Positions 41,815-51,860 of a stretch of DNA of 64,000 bases are shown here, piece after piece. The first letter of the stretch is position 1. Every line of letters starts with the position of its first letter. The DNA is taken from contig NC_026481.1 of NCBI RefSeq assembly GCF_000328475.2, forward strand, positions 186,001 through 250,000, written 5' to 3'. The DNA is from Mycosarcoma maydis (Eukaryota; Basidiomycota; Ustilaginomycetes; Ustilaginales). Below the pieces are notes generated by a model. The model was not told where the DNA came from. It worked only from the letters and a program-made list of their open reading frames with translations, and ran no database searches. Both the position numbers and the translations under genes were made by a program.

Positions 41815-43863
41815 TCATTTTCGACGAACAAACGAGTCCAGTGGTCCGCGCTTCCTCTTGGGCGGCAGATTGGAACGATTACTCCGGTGTGATGGTGCAG
41901 GTCGTGAAGCGCAGTCAGTGGGAATGGTGTTGATGGCTGACTGATCTAAGCAGGTATCAACGTGAGCGTTGAGCTGATCATTCGAACCAAGCACTGTCTT
42001 GTCGCAGACGGGACATTGCACCTCGCCCTTTGATGGCGGCGGGACTTTACTAGGCACCGTGTCACCTTGTGGCTTGGATGTACGTATCGTCTTCGAGTCG
42101 CCACCTTGTTCCGTCGAAGGCTGTAGTGAGACACGACCTGCAGTGGATGTCTGAGACCGAGATCGGATAACTGGATCATCCTGGCTGAGGTCGTCGACTT
42201 CATTGAACCGGTCTGGAATGCCTTCGAGCGACTGCTTGATGGCAAGCGCAAGTTGGCGCTCCTCTTCTTCTTGCCACTCTTTTGTGGTCTTGCGCAGCTT
42301 CAGTCGGGCTGACGCCCCCTCTTCACCTTCCGCATTAGAATCGGAGGTCTTGGCCTGAAGCAGTTTGCGTAGCCTCTCCTCGCCAGCCGCTGCGCCACGA
42401 AGATCGACAAGCTGCGTCACGCGAACGCCAATGAGACGGAGAGAGATAGCTCCCTCGCGTTCAATCTCTTGCATCAACAATGAGCTGGTAATGTCGTAGA
42501 GCTCTTCGGCGCGATGCACCAGTCGGGTCGAGGTTCTCGCGCGCGAAAAGCGCTGAAAGTTATCGCGCTTGGCAACGAGAGTGATGGTTTTGGCCTTGAA
42601 ATCCAGCCGCGCCAGATCTTGCTCGACTCGTTGAGCCGATTCTTTGAGGAGGTCGAGCAAGGCCTTTGTGTCAGAGGTGGGACTGAAGGTGTGTTCGCGT
42701 CCAACACTCTTGCGCTCCTCACGTTTGCTCGGCTCGACGACAGTGTTGCCGATACCAAGATGTGCCTTGATGAGCCATTCGATCTTGCCGTCAAAGGAAA
42801 GCCAGAGCTCCACGCGCTTGTCCCAGATCTCTCCACAGGTGGTGACACCTAGGCTCTCGAGGATACGTTCGTTGACACGACCGATGCCGGGAATCTTGCG
42901 GCAGGGGAGGTTGCGCATGAAATCAACAATCACCTTCCGATCCGGCTGTATACGAAACTGACCGTCAGGCTTGTTTCTGTCGGACGAGATTTTGGCCAAC
43001 ATGGTATTGGGCGCGATGCCAACACTGACGGTGAGCTGAGTGTGGCTTCGGACCTGGTTGCGCAGCTGCTGAACCACCTGGTCGATCGAACTTGCGTTTT
43101 GCTCTACGTACTCGGTGATATCAAGGTAGGCCTCGTCGAGCGAAGCTTTGGCCAAGTTTTCGTCGTACTGCTCAAAGATGGCCATGACCTTTTGACTAGC
43201 CTGAACGTAGCTCTGCATGTCATTCTTTACGACGATGAGATGCGGACAAAGCGCCTTGGCCACAAAGACAGCCATGCCGCTACGCACGCCATAGCCTCGT
43301 CGAGCTTCGTAGGATGCAGTGACGAGTACGCCAGAGCCGACGCCAAAGCACTTGCCTTTCAGTGAAGGGTCTCGTGCTAGCTCTACAGCGGCGTAAAACA
43401 TGTCAATGTCAGTGTGGAGGATGGTGCGGGAGAGATCGCGGCTGTTTTCGAGGCGTGTAGCGATATCCTCGATCTTGCGTTCGATGGCCAGCCACTCGGC
43501 GCTTCCGGGAGAGACTTGAAGCAGCTTCTGATCTCGACGCGCCAGCAAGGCATTGATGCGTTCTGTGGTCTGAGCATCCTTTTTGCGCTCATTCTCGAAG
43601 AATTTGCTACCTTTGGAGACCTCGTAGATGATTCTGTTGATTTCGTCCTGATCTTTTGCTAAACCTGCCTTGGCGGAAGACGGGCCGGCCATACGCTTTC
43701 GCAAGCTGGCGAGAGCAGCATCGTCGGGCGAGTCGGCATTCAGAGGTTGCGGATCGAACTTGTGCGATTTACGCGGTGATGTTGTGGGCGAAGGAGCGGT
43801 TGGATCGTTGTTGGGATCGTCAAAGACGTTGCTATTGACGTCTCTATCTCGAAAAAAGTTCAT
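41815..43863 (-). CDS. POLK: DNA polymerase kappa (Y-family, DinB type)
   Basis: A 682-residue translesion DNA polymerase of the nucleus. The kappa-type N-clasp precedes the palm (GLAKDQDEINRIIYEVSKGS, residues 67-86). Catalytic residues are visible: Asp152 in HTDIDMFYAAVE and Asp243-Glu244 in KASLDEAYLDIT. The steric-gate region is at MFYAA, followed by YEARRGYGVRSGM. The helix-hairpin part is CRKIPGIGRVNERILESLG, and the little-finger domain starts near KSVGREHTFSPTSD. A UBZ-like zinc finger (CPVCDKTVLGSNDQLNAHVDTC, with His and Cys ligands) lies near the C-terminus and should bind ubiquitinated PCNA. The protein ends KRKRGPLDSFVRRK, which combines a basic signal with a degenerate PIP-like motif. 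The start ATG is at 43863. Confidence 0.95.
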   Translation of the reverse strand: MNFFRDRDVNSNVFDDPNNDPTAPSPTTSPRKSHKFDPQPLNADSPDDAALASLRKRMAGPSSAKAGLAKDQDEINRIIYEVSKGSKFFENERKKDAQTTERINALLARRDQKLLQVSPGSAEWLAIERKIEDIATRLENSRDLSRTILHTDIDMFYAAVELARDPSLKGKCFGVGSGVLVTASYEARRGYGVRSGMAVFVAKALCPHLIVVKNDMQSYVQASQKVMAIFEQYDENLAKASLDEAYLDITEYVEQNASSIDQVVQQLRNQVRSHTQLTVSVGIAPNTMLAKISSDRNKPDGQFRIQPDRKVIVDFMRNLPCRKIPGIGRVNERILESLGVTTCGEIWDKRVELWLSFDGKIEWLIKAHLGIGNTVVEPSKREERKSVGREHTFSPTSDTKALLDLLKESAQRVEQDLARLDFKAKTITLVAKRDNFQRFSRARTSTRLVHRAEELYDITSSLLMQEIEREGAISLRLIGVRVTQLVDLRGAAAGEERLRKLLQAKTSDSNAEGEEGASARLKLRKTTKEWQEEEERQLALAIKQSLEGIPDRFNEVDDLSQDDPVIRSRSQTSTAGRVSLQPSTEQGGDSKTIRTSKPQGDTVPSKVPPPSKGEVQCPVCDKTVLGSNDQLNAHVDTCLDQSAINTIPTDCASRPAPSHRSNRSNLPPKRKRGPLDSFVRRK

Positions 43864-45178
43864 CGTGACATGGTGGGGGGCGAGATATCGCTACTGAGAT
43901 GCGAGTGCATCGTAGCAAGCCGTGCTAATCGGTTCAGAAGATGGGTGGGGTGGACCAGATGAAGGTTTCATGCTCACCGCCCAAGTCGCTAGCGCATCTG
44001 TAACGATTCTTGGCTCGAACTCGAGTGGAAGTTGATGATGGATGGCGATCAGACGCAGCGAGAGTCGACCAGTCCGTGAGTGATGATGAATCGTGAGTGA
44101 TGAATGGCCAAAGACGATCCGGCGAAGCTGAGTTAAAGACACGAGACATGAGATCGTCACGGAAAATTGAAAATCACGAATAACCTAACTTAACCCGAGA
44201 CCCTGACTCACGACTCTCAGACTCAACTGAATCACGAATCACGAATATCATGAATAAGTTCTACTCGTGACTTATATTCGTGATTCACGATTGTTACGAA
44301 TAATCGTGACTAACTCACAGACTGACACTCGTGACTCTTGCTTTGCAGGCCTTGACGCGGATCAAGTCTCGAAAATCAACGCGCCAAATCCAAATCGTGA
44401 ATTTACTGTATCTTTATTGAGGGGCGTAAGAGCAGACACAGACAGCCATCTTGAATTATGAGTTGGGAGTTAACTAACTTAACGCTAACTCGTGACTTGG
44501 CTACACACCAGTGACAGCTACGCACACCGCGCAACGCGCAACGCAGCTGAACAGCCGAACTCACACGTCGTGCGTCCGTGGTCAGGGTCCAATTCACGAT
44601 TGAATACTCACGACTATTCAATTTTTACTTACGGCTCACGACCGCCTTCGACCGTGTGATTAACTTACTGCCCGCAAAGCCCGCGAACGGGACACTCACT
44701 CTTTCAGCCAGACACGAGAGATACACTCGTGACTGTGACAGCACAAACTGCGTGATTCGTGATTCGTGATTGCGTTGGACCAGCTCAGCTGCTCCTTGTC
44801 CTCCTACATCCTTCAACGCTCACCACTCCTCGCTCGTTTCATCTCGCATCGTCCCATCGCTGTTGGTGTCATCAGTACTCATTTCATCAAGACCCCACCC
44901 CCCGAGCCTAGCCTAGCTTAGCCTGACTTAGCTTAGCCGCTTGGCTTCACCATTCGCTCGCTCACCTGGTCACCGCTGTCTGTCGTCAAAACAATACCAC
45001 GATCTTAGCCAATACAGTCCATCGCAGAGGACAAGCAACCACTCCTTCGTCCGATCCCAGCATTCCTCTAGCATTGCCTGCGCTGTTGCCGATGCTTCTC
45101 CCGCTCTTCTGATCGTCTGATCTCGGCTGCAATCGGGTCTCATATCCCGTCTCTTGCTCGTTTCTCGATCGTGTCGTC
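43864..45178. promoter_or_regulatory. 1.3-kb divergent spacer, Pol kappa / ATG4
   Basis: It contains a dense cluster of AATCACGAAT/ATTCGTGATT and ACTCGTGACT units (44171-44340), more at 44595-44640 and 44750-44772 (GTGATTCGTGATTCGTGATT), and a degenerate TAGCCTAGCT run at 44907-44938. No gene was recognised. Confidence 0.5.
44171..44340. repeat. Cluster of AATCACGAAT / ATTCGTGATT / CTCGTGACT units
   Basis: Within 170 bp at least eight full or near-full units occur in both orientations, for example ATATTCGTGATTCACGATTG near 44274-44293, which is nearly palindromic. Confidence 0.85.
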
Positions 45179-48100
45179 ATGACAGATTCTTCCAGTCATG
45201 CCGTTGATCGGCACCACTCCAATCTTGGCCTGCACAATGTAGCAATACCTGACTCGTCACTCGACCCTGCGTCTTCACCTGATTTCCCCCTAGCAGCATC
45301 AGGCTCCACAAAACAAGCGCTTCCCAAAAAGGGTTTCCGAGTTCGCGTCAACTCGTTTGGCGCCGCTGTCATGCTGAATAGCAAGGCCACCTCATCCTCC
45401 GATCCAGCGCCATTAGCACAGCAGCCCAAATCGTCCAAATTCAAGATGCGAGCTCGATCAGCCACAGTGAACAACCTTCAGATGCCTACCTCGCATTCCG
45501 TTCAAGCGGATAATTTCAATCCAGCCTCATCCTCGTGCGCGCCACTATCCCCAACCCCTCACCATCATTCTCCGCCACCGCATTCTCCGCAAACTCGTGA
45601 TCCAACTCTCCTCTCACCTGCCGCCTCCAAGCAATCCGAACTATCGGTTACGGCCGAGTCGGGGAATGGCTTTAATCGTCGCAAGTTCTTCGGCAGAAGC
45701 AACAGCATCAGGAGTCTCCTTGGTGGTAACTCGGCTACCTCATCAAATACCACCAAGGCAGGCTCCTCACACGTCAGCGAACCAAACCCAGGCACGATCA
45801 CAACAACAACAACAACACCTACAATGGGCTCTGGACTTCTGAGGCGCATGAGCAGTAAAAGCTTCCTCAACCTCAACCAGCCCAAAACGGGTGCTAAAGC
45901 CGCTAACAACTCGTCTTCTGATGACCTCTCATCCACGACATCCGTCGAGTCTCACGCCTCTCGACGCTTTTCTGACTCGCTCAAGGGCATGCGTTCTCGA
46001 CGCGGAAATTCCATCTCGAAAGATACGACTAAATCGCGATCCCTCTCATCGCGCTCAAGCTCTGAAGCTCGCACCGCCCGCCTCACGCACAAGGAGATTC
46101 TCCCCCCCAACAGCTCCCGCAGAAGCACCGATAGCACACATTCCAGTTTATCTGTCAGCTCAGCCGAGCCACACCCGCCTTCATCGGAAGCAGACCACTC
46201 TGGTAACATGGCACAACCCGCCCGTGAAGCTCAGGACTCTTTCACCAACGCTCCCAGGCGCCTCACCGGATGGCTCTACAATATGGTCAGCAGCGACAAC
46301 ACTCCCTCGTCCGTAGAGGTTGGCGCACCCCTCTCTCCCGTTCGAGAAGCAGACGCTATCGACTTTTCCCCCTCCAGCCCTACGACTCATCGTCAAAATC
46401 CTCGCATTTTATCTCACCAAACGCCAGCGCAGTCGCTCGCCGCATCGTCTCAAGTCGATGCCAGTCAGCCTGTTTCCACGACCAGTAGCGCTTCAACTCG
46501 CTCAAAGGCCGGCGCTCTGTTCCAGTCTCTGTCCAATGCTAGCCCAAATCGAGCCGTTAGGATGACCAATGCAGCCACTGGCGACAACAACGGCTCTGGT
46601 TCCGTGCCAGGAACCACCAGCCATACTATCTCGAGCAACCATGGCGGCGCTTCGTCAAATTCTACCAGCAACGCAACCACTGGTGGCGCAAACACAGGCA
46701 GTTGGGTTCCAGGCGGCGTCAATTTCGATCGCGCGTTTAAGTTCTTCATGGACCACGATCCTAGTAGCAAAGACGATGAGGGCATCTGGTTGCTCGGCGT
46801 TTGGCATGGGCCTCGACAAGCGGGTAAAGTGAATTCTTCAGAAGCATCGGTCTTGCCACCAGACTTGTCCACGTCCACATCACCGTGCGCTCCTGAAATG
46901 ACAGCGTCCACCACCTCGAATGCACGAAACATCGATAGGCCCCGAGCGTCTTCGCCCTCGTCCAGCCTCTCCGCATCCTCTCCGCGTCAGAGTCCTTCCG
47001 AACTGGTCCATGCCTCTCTTGCGTCCTTGCCGCCATTGCACGACCGTGCTTCGATCCCAACCACCAGAAATGAAAGCCGCGTGGGCAGCTCGATTTCCAC
47101 CGCGGCGACCGCCTCAACCTCCAACAGCATTCGCACCAAGTCGTCAACTACCAGCTTTAGCGTCGTAAACCAGGCTTCCATTCCTGCTGCAGTCGATCGC
47201 CAATTTGCTTTTCAACCTGACTTTGCTTCGAGGATCTGGTGTACCTATCGCAACCACTTTGCGCCCATCTCGAGGGACGGCACCATCTCGGATCAAGCTG
47301 CCTCAGCGGCTGAGAATATGGGTGTGGCTCAAGAATCCGTGTTGCAAGATACGTCTGCGTCATCGACATGCTCGGCCGTACCTTCATCCTCAGAGGCGAC
47401 TCGGTCGAGTAGCCCACCTGCTTCTACCGGCCGCGGTTGGTTGGGCCGCAAGACTGCGGAAAGCAACGCTGCTCAGGACGCTGCACTACAAGCCAACTCT
47501 CCATTGGGACTTGGCGCAGCGTTGGGAGCTGGCTATGCGAACGCCTCGTCAACGTTGGGCGAAAGGATGGGCATCACCAACCTCTGGAGCAGGGCCACTG
47601 CCGCTGCTCAGGCTGCCGGGTTCAGTCGCGCTGGTCTTACAACCGACTCTGGATGGGGATGCATGCTTCGCACTGGTCAGAGTCTTTTGGCCAATGCCCT
47701 GCTAAATGTCCACCTCGGTCGTTCCTGGCTGCGAGAAGCACCCCCGATGCGGCAGATGGATTTTTTGGAACAGCTCGCTAGTCTATCGCTTGACTCCTCC
47801 GTCGAGATGCAGAGCTTGCAGGAATGGAGAGAAAAGCGAGCTCGTCATGCCGCCTATATCAAGATTCTCAGCTGGTTTCTCGACGACCCAAGTCCTGCCT
47901 GTCCCTTTGGCGTACATCGCATGGCCAGAGAAGGCAAGCGGCTCGGCAAAGAAGTCGGAGAGTGGTTCGGACCTTCCACAGCAGCAGGCGCCATCAAGCA
48001 GCTGGTTACCGAATTTCCGGACGCTGGCATCGCTGTTGAGCTCGCGCATGATGGCGTTTTTTACCTCGACGAGGTGCGGTTGGCAGCAGGCGCCAGATCC

Positions 48101-49804
48101 GCGCTGCAGTCCGGGAAAGGACGACAGGGCGATGCTGCTGTCACCTGGCGTAGACCGGTAGTCATCTTGATCGGCATCCGCCTCGGTCTCGACAGTGTCA
48201 ATCCGATCTACTACGAATCTGTCAAGGAAACCTTCTCGTTCCCACACAGCGTTGGCATAGCTGGAGGTCGACCCTCCTCCTCGTATTACTTTATGGGTCA
48301 TCAGGGCAACTCGCTCTTCTACCTCGATCCGCACAATGTCCGCCCTGCTGTTGCGCTCCGTTATCCTCCTAGCACCTTTCCAACTGCCGTGCCGCATCAA
48401 CTTGATGTGGCCCATCGCTTTGCGCTCGAGGACAAGGATGATGAGCTAGAATGGTGGTCGCACGCCTATACAGAAGCTCAGACCTCGACGTTCCACTGCG
48501 AAAAGGTGCGCAGAATGCCGATCAAGTCGCTAGACCCCAGTATGCTGTTGGGCTTCTTGGTCAAGGATGAAGAGGATCTCATGGATCTGTGCACCCGCAT
48601 CAAGGGTTTGCCAAAGACCATTTTTTCCTTTGCTGAGTCTGCGCCAAAGTGGGTCGATGACGATGATTTCGACCCGAGCATGGAGAGCATTTCGGAGCCT
48701 TCCGTCGATGAGGAGTCTGAGGTTGATGGCGAGGACAAACAAGATGTGCAGGCTACACACGAAGGTGAGCCTATGCAGAGAACGCGTGCGTCAGCGAACG
48801 CTGAGGACACTTCTCCTGCATCTTCGAAGGGAACGGACGCGAGATCAAGCGACAAGATGTTTAGAGAGAGTCAACAGAGAACTGCGGCATGGCTCGGTCA
48901 AGGCCAACGCTTGAACAGCTCGAGGGAGGCATCGCACGCGAGTTCTGTAAGCGGTGGCGGGATCGCGTTTCCATCTCTCGACTTACTCACACCTCAATCG
49001 GAAGGACACACACTACAGAGACCGTCGCGTTCGGATGTTCGACAGGTGTCGACATCTTCAGCTACGACCACACGGCCAGCGCGAAGAGCGCTGGAAACTG
49101 TACCCGCGGCAGGTTCGAAGGTTGGCCGAGAACTCACGGTGTCCCAGTCCACCGCTTCTCCTTACACGGAGCAAACCCCGCCTTGGCGCAGTCCCGGCAA
49201 ACTCGGCACAAATGAAAGCTCCTCGACTGTGCACCTGTCTGACTCGGAGGTAGGATCTGGGTGGGAGGAGGTTTCGGACGGCGGCACGATTGCACCTTCT
49301 GGCTATGCAGGGGCTAGCGTGCTGCGAACGAGCTCACCATTTCGAGTGTCTTTGGCAACGAAAAGCCCTACTACTGGTGTTCAAGGGACCGCAGATGGTG
49401 GACAAGTGGTCGATGTGGCCGCCTCCGACCTGATCGAGGGTGACTTGGTAAGCCTCGATATGAATCCACCTGAGGAGGCGCAAGGCGGAGCGACGCATCT
49501 GCTGTCGCACACGAGCAAGAGCTCTGCTACGACAGACACGGTGACGGCAAGCTCTGCGAGCGACTCAGCTGCGACAGCTCAAGATGAGAGCTACTTTGGC
49601 CTAACATCTGCCCACAAACCACTGGCGTTGCCAAGGAGGAGGTCGCAGTCCAAAGGTTCACCGATCGAGTTGGCGACAGCTGTGCCAACCGATGATGCAC
49701 CGCCTGTACCTGTCGTCCCTGCCGCGTTTCTTGCGGAACTTGGACAGAGCAAGAACAAGAGCAATGCTGCGCCTGATCTCAACGATAGCGACGACGACTT
49801 TTAG
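45179..49804 (+). CDS. ATG4: Atg4 cysteine protease (peptidase C54), very large form
   Basis: A 1541-residue autophagy protease that processes and delipidates Atg8 in the cytosol. Peptidase C54 blocks occur in order but spaced out: FDRAFKFFMDHDP...IWLLGVWHG (about 521-546), FQPDFASRIWCTYRNHFAPI (about 681-700), TDSGWGCMLRTGQSLLANAL with catalytic Cys828, then IYYESVKETFSFPHSVGIAGGRPSSSYYFMG and FYLDPHNVRPAV with catalytic Asp1050 and His1052, then FHCEKVRRMPIKSLDPSMLLGF. About 510 Ser/Thr-rich residues precede the domain, two low-complexity inserts (about 130 and 110 residues) split it, and about 400 disordered residues follow, ending DLNDSDDDF. Typical Atg4 proteins are 400-500 residues. The start ATG is at 45179. 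No intron was seen. Confidence 0.94.
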   Translation: MTDSSSHAVDRHHSNLGLHNVAIPDSSLDPASSPDFPLAASGSTKQALPKKGFRVRVNSFGAAVMLNSKATSSSDPAPLAQQPKSSKFKMRARSATVNNLQMPTSHSVQADNFNPASSSCAPLSPTPHHHSPPPHSPQTRDPTLLSPAASKQSELSVTAESGNGFNRRKFFGRSNSIRSLLGGNSATSSNTTKAGSSHVSEPNPGTITTTTTTPTMGSGLLRRMSSKSFLNLNQPKTGAKAANNSSSDDLSSTTSVESHASRRFSDSLKGMRSRRGNSISKDTTKSRSLSSRSSSEARTARLTHKEILPPNSSRRSTDSTHSSLSVSSAEPHPPSSEADHSGNMAQPAREAQDSFTNAPRRLTGWLYNMVSSDNTPSSVEVGAPLSPVREADAIDFSPSSPTTHRQNPRILSHQTPAQSLAASSQVDASQPVSTTSSASTRSKAGALFQSLSNASPNRAVRMTNAATGDNNGSGSVPGTTSHTISSNHGGASSNSTSNATTGGANTGSWVPGGVNFDRAFKFFMDHDPSSKDDEGIWLLGVWHGPRQAGKVNSSEASVLPPDLSTSTSPCAPEMTASTTSNARNIDRPRASSPSSSLSASSPRQSPSELVHASLASLPPLHDRASIPTTRNESRVGSSISTAATASTSNSIRTKSSTTSFSVVNQASIPAAVDRQFAFQPDFASRIWCTYRNHFAPISRDGTISDQAASAAENMGVAQESVLQDTSASSTCSAVPSSSEATRSSSPPASTGRGWLGRKTAESNAAQDAALQANSPLGLGAALGAGYANASSTLGERMGITNLWSRATAAAQAAGFSRAGLTTDSGWGCMLRTGQSLLANALLNVHLGRSWLREAPPMRQMDFLEQLASLSLDSSVEMQSLQEWREKRARHAAYIKILSWFLDDPSPACPFGVHRMAREGKRLGKEVGEWFGPSTAAGAIKQLVTEFPDAGIAVELAHDGVFYLDEVRLAAGARSALQSGKGRQGDAAVTWRRPVVILIGIRLGLDSVNPIYYESVKETFSFPHSVGIAGGRPSSSYYFMGHQGNSLFYLDPHNVRPAVALRYPPSTFPTAVPHQLDVAHRFALEDKDDELEWWSHAYTEAQTSTFHCEKVRRMPIKSLDPSMLLGFLVKDEEDLMDLCTRIKGLPKTIFSFAESAPKWVDDDDFDPSMESISEPSVDEESEVDGEDKQDVQATHEGEPMQRTRASANAEDTSPASSKGTDARSSDKMFRESQQRTAAWLGQGQRLNSSREASHASSVSGGGIAFPSLDLLTPQSEGHTLQRPSRSDVRQVSTSSATTTRPARRALETVPAAGSKVGRELTVSQSTASPYTEQTPPWRSPGKLGTNESSSTVHLSDSEVGSGWEEVSDGGTIAPSGYAGASVLRTSSPFRVSLATKSPTTGVQGTADGGQVVDVAASDLIEGDLVSLDMNPPEEAQGGATHLLSHTSKSSATTDTVTASSASDSAATAQDESYFGLTSAHKPLALPRRRSQSKGSPIELATAVPTDDAPPVPVVPAAFLAELGQSKNKSNAAPDLNDSDDDF

Positions 49805-50234
49805 CGTTGGCACCTTGGCATCCTCGAACAATCTATACCATATCCTTTGACTCATGTAACCACGCACCTTCCCCACACAGCCGGTCTGTATCGAAGCGTC
49901 CTCTTGACGAAACATGTATACCCTTGCGCACTCGTGATTGGTGATTGCAAATGTGTCTCACACCTCATCTTATCACACACTCACGACTTGAACACTACAC
50001 GTCTTGTGGGACAACCGACTCTAAGGAACGCATCTTTTTTTTTCAAGCCCAAAAAGAAAACAAAAAAGGGATGATCAACACAAGAGCACACGAGGAACAA
50101 GTGTGAGCGGCGGGCAAGTGGAGCGACAACAGGAGAGGGGGTGGGGAAAGTTGAGCGTCGACAGCTTTGGAGCACTGGATGGTTCTGCTTGAAAGCGCAC
50201 ACGACGCGATGGGAGGACACGGGTGCAGTCTAGT
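49805..50234. other. Convergent spacer (ATG4 3' / NAP1 3')
   Basis: A 430-bp spacer with expected 3' UTR sequence, a T-run and A-run around 50035-50070, and no gene. Confidence 0.5.
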
Positions 50235-51476
50235 TTACTGCTGCTTGCACTCCTGCGGGTCTTGCGAACCGGCCATCTGAGAACCGACGGAGGCGCCGAG
50301 CTGCGATCGGCGCGGCTGGTCGTCGTCTTCGTCCTCGGCCTCGTCGTCGTCATCGTCAAAGTCGGCATCGTCAAGCTCGTCAAGGTCTTCATACTGCAGC
50401 GCCTTGCCCGTGAAAAAGTCGACGGCATGAGGAATGATCCTGTCCTTGAGATCCTCACCAATCTGGTAGTCGAGCTCGAGACGCTCGTCCAGCTCGTCCA
50501 GGTCGGCATCCTCGTCCTCCACCTCGCCGTTCTTGGGTGGCTTGGGTGGGTTGAAAAAGTTGAAGAACGACTCGACAGGTACCGAGCGCTTGACGGTGCG
50601 CGTCTGGTTGGTGTTCTTGTTTCGCTGTTTCTTGGTCTCAACTTTGTGGGTGAGGTCCTTGTCCTCCCTCCACTCGATCTTGCAGCCCTCGGCGTGGTCG
50701 TAGACCAGATCGCCCGAGAATCCGACTTCGTCCTGGTAGTAGTAGGTCTTGGTCAGCACGGGGTTGGAGAAGTAGTCGTTCTTGGAGGCGTCAAACTCGA
50801 ATTCCAGCTTGAAGCCGGCCTGATCAACGAGGTAGCTCATGCGGACGTCAACAAGAGCACGCAGAGCCTCCTCGTCTCGCTCGGTGATGAGTTCCGAGAG
50901 CGCAATGTGGTTCTTGAGTGCGGTAAGCCAGAACTCGGGAATTCCGTGAGCGCCGTCAGCAGGCGCCTGGACGTCGGCGAGCGACTCGGGCTCTTCGTCG
51001 TCTTCTTCATCGGCATCGACGGCCTCACCGGCCTTGACCTCGTCGGCGGTGGGCTCCTGCTTACCCTGGATGATGGCGGCTCGTCGCTCATAGAGAGGCT
51101 TGTATCGCTGAGCGTATTTCTTCTCGAGCTCGAGGATTTCCTTTTGGAAGTCGGCCTCGATCTTGTGGTGCTCGACCTGAACACCCTTGAGACCCTCTAC
51201 ACGACGACGAACATGGGTGGGGAGCGACTCGACGTAGCCAGAGGAGCGACCGACAAGACTCGAAAGCTTATCCTGAACCATGGCGGCAAGAGCACTGTTG
51301 CCCTGCAGAGCAGCAGCGACGTCGACGGCGTTCTCGTCCTCCTCACCGATGGTACCGACGGTAGGTCGCGAAAGCGCCTCGCGGGTGAGAGGAGCGTTGC
51401 TGAGCGGGGTGTTCTGGGGTGTAGGCGCAACGGCATCGGAGTTTTTGCTCCTGCCGATCTCCTGAGCGCCCGACAT
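50235..51476 (-). CDS. NAP1: Nucleosome assembly protein 1
   Basis: A 413-residue histone H2A-H2B chaperone that shuttles between cytosol and nucleus. The long dimerisation helix is at about residues 88-125 (RVEGLKGVQVEHHKIEADFQKEILELEKKYAQRY), followed by the NAP alpha/beta fold: GIPEFWLTALKNH, FKLEFEFDASKNDYFSNPVL, TKTYYYQD and the nuclear-localisation-like TKKQRNKNTNQTRTVKR, then VPVESFFNFFNPPKPP and IIPHAVDFFTGKA. The very acidic tail (about 363-388) binds histones. The protein ends CKQQ, the CaaX-like end also found in animal NAP1L1 and NAP1L4. The start ATG is at 51476. No intron was seen. Confidence 0.96.
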   Translation of the reverse strand: MSGAQEIGRSKNSDAVAPTPQNTPLSNAPLTREALSRPTVGTIGEEDENAVDVAAALQGNSALAAMVQDKLSSLVGRSSGYVESLPTHVRRRVEGLKGVQVEHHKIEADFQKEILELEKKYAQRYKPLYERRAAIIQGKQEPTADEVKAGEAVDADEEDDEEPESLADVQAPADGAHGIPEFWLTALKNHIALSELITERDEEALRALVDVRMSYLVDQAGFKLEFEFDASKNDYFSNPVLTKTYYYQDEVGFSGDLVYDHAEGCKIEWREDKDLTHKVETKKQRNKNTNQTRTVKRSVPVESFFNFFNPPKPPKNGEVEDEDADLDELDERLELDYQIGEDLKDRIIPHAVDFFTGKALQYEDLDELDDADFDDDDDEAEDEDDDQPRRSQLGASVGSQMAGSQDPQECKQQ

Positions 51477-51820
51477 GATGACGTAAAGGTGGACGGATGC
51501 GAAAGGGGGAGGGTGATCAGATGCAAAGGATGCACGTGCCGAGTCGAGATCGAATCTGACGAAAGAGCGTAGCGTCTACGAGCAGACAGGATAAGAGACG
51601 GCGGTAGGAGCTGCTTTGTCTGCAAGGCGACAGCGAAAGCGGTAAGATAGACGATGGGTGGAGAAGGGTAAGAAAGAGAGGTGAGATGGTGTCGACGAGA
51701 GACAAGGCTAGCAGTCAACCCAGGCGCTAAGTTGCTGCAGAGTCGAAGCTCAAAAAATCTGAGAACGCAACGCACGCGCACTTTCTCTCTGTCTCACGCA
51801 GTCTCACTCACTTGCTCTCT

Positions 51821-51821
51821 G

Positions 51822-51855
<34 letters not shown>

Positions 51856-51860
51856 TTCTC
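51821..51860 (+). repeat. CT microsatellite upstream of NAP1
   Basis: Nearly uninterrupted CT dinucleotides with one CC interruption, about 340 bp upstream of the NAP1 start (a GA run on the transcribed strand of NAP1). Such runs often lie in fungal promoters. Confidence 0.9.

Noticed and set aside
50223..51572. 449-codon plus-strand frame opposite NAP1
   Set aside because: Val/Leu-rich shadow of the acidic NAP1 codons; NAP1 itself has clear family motifs.
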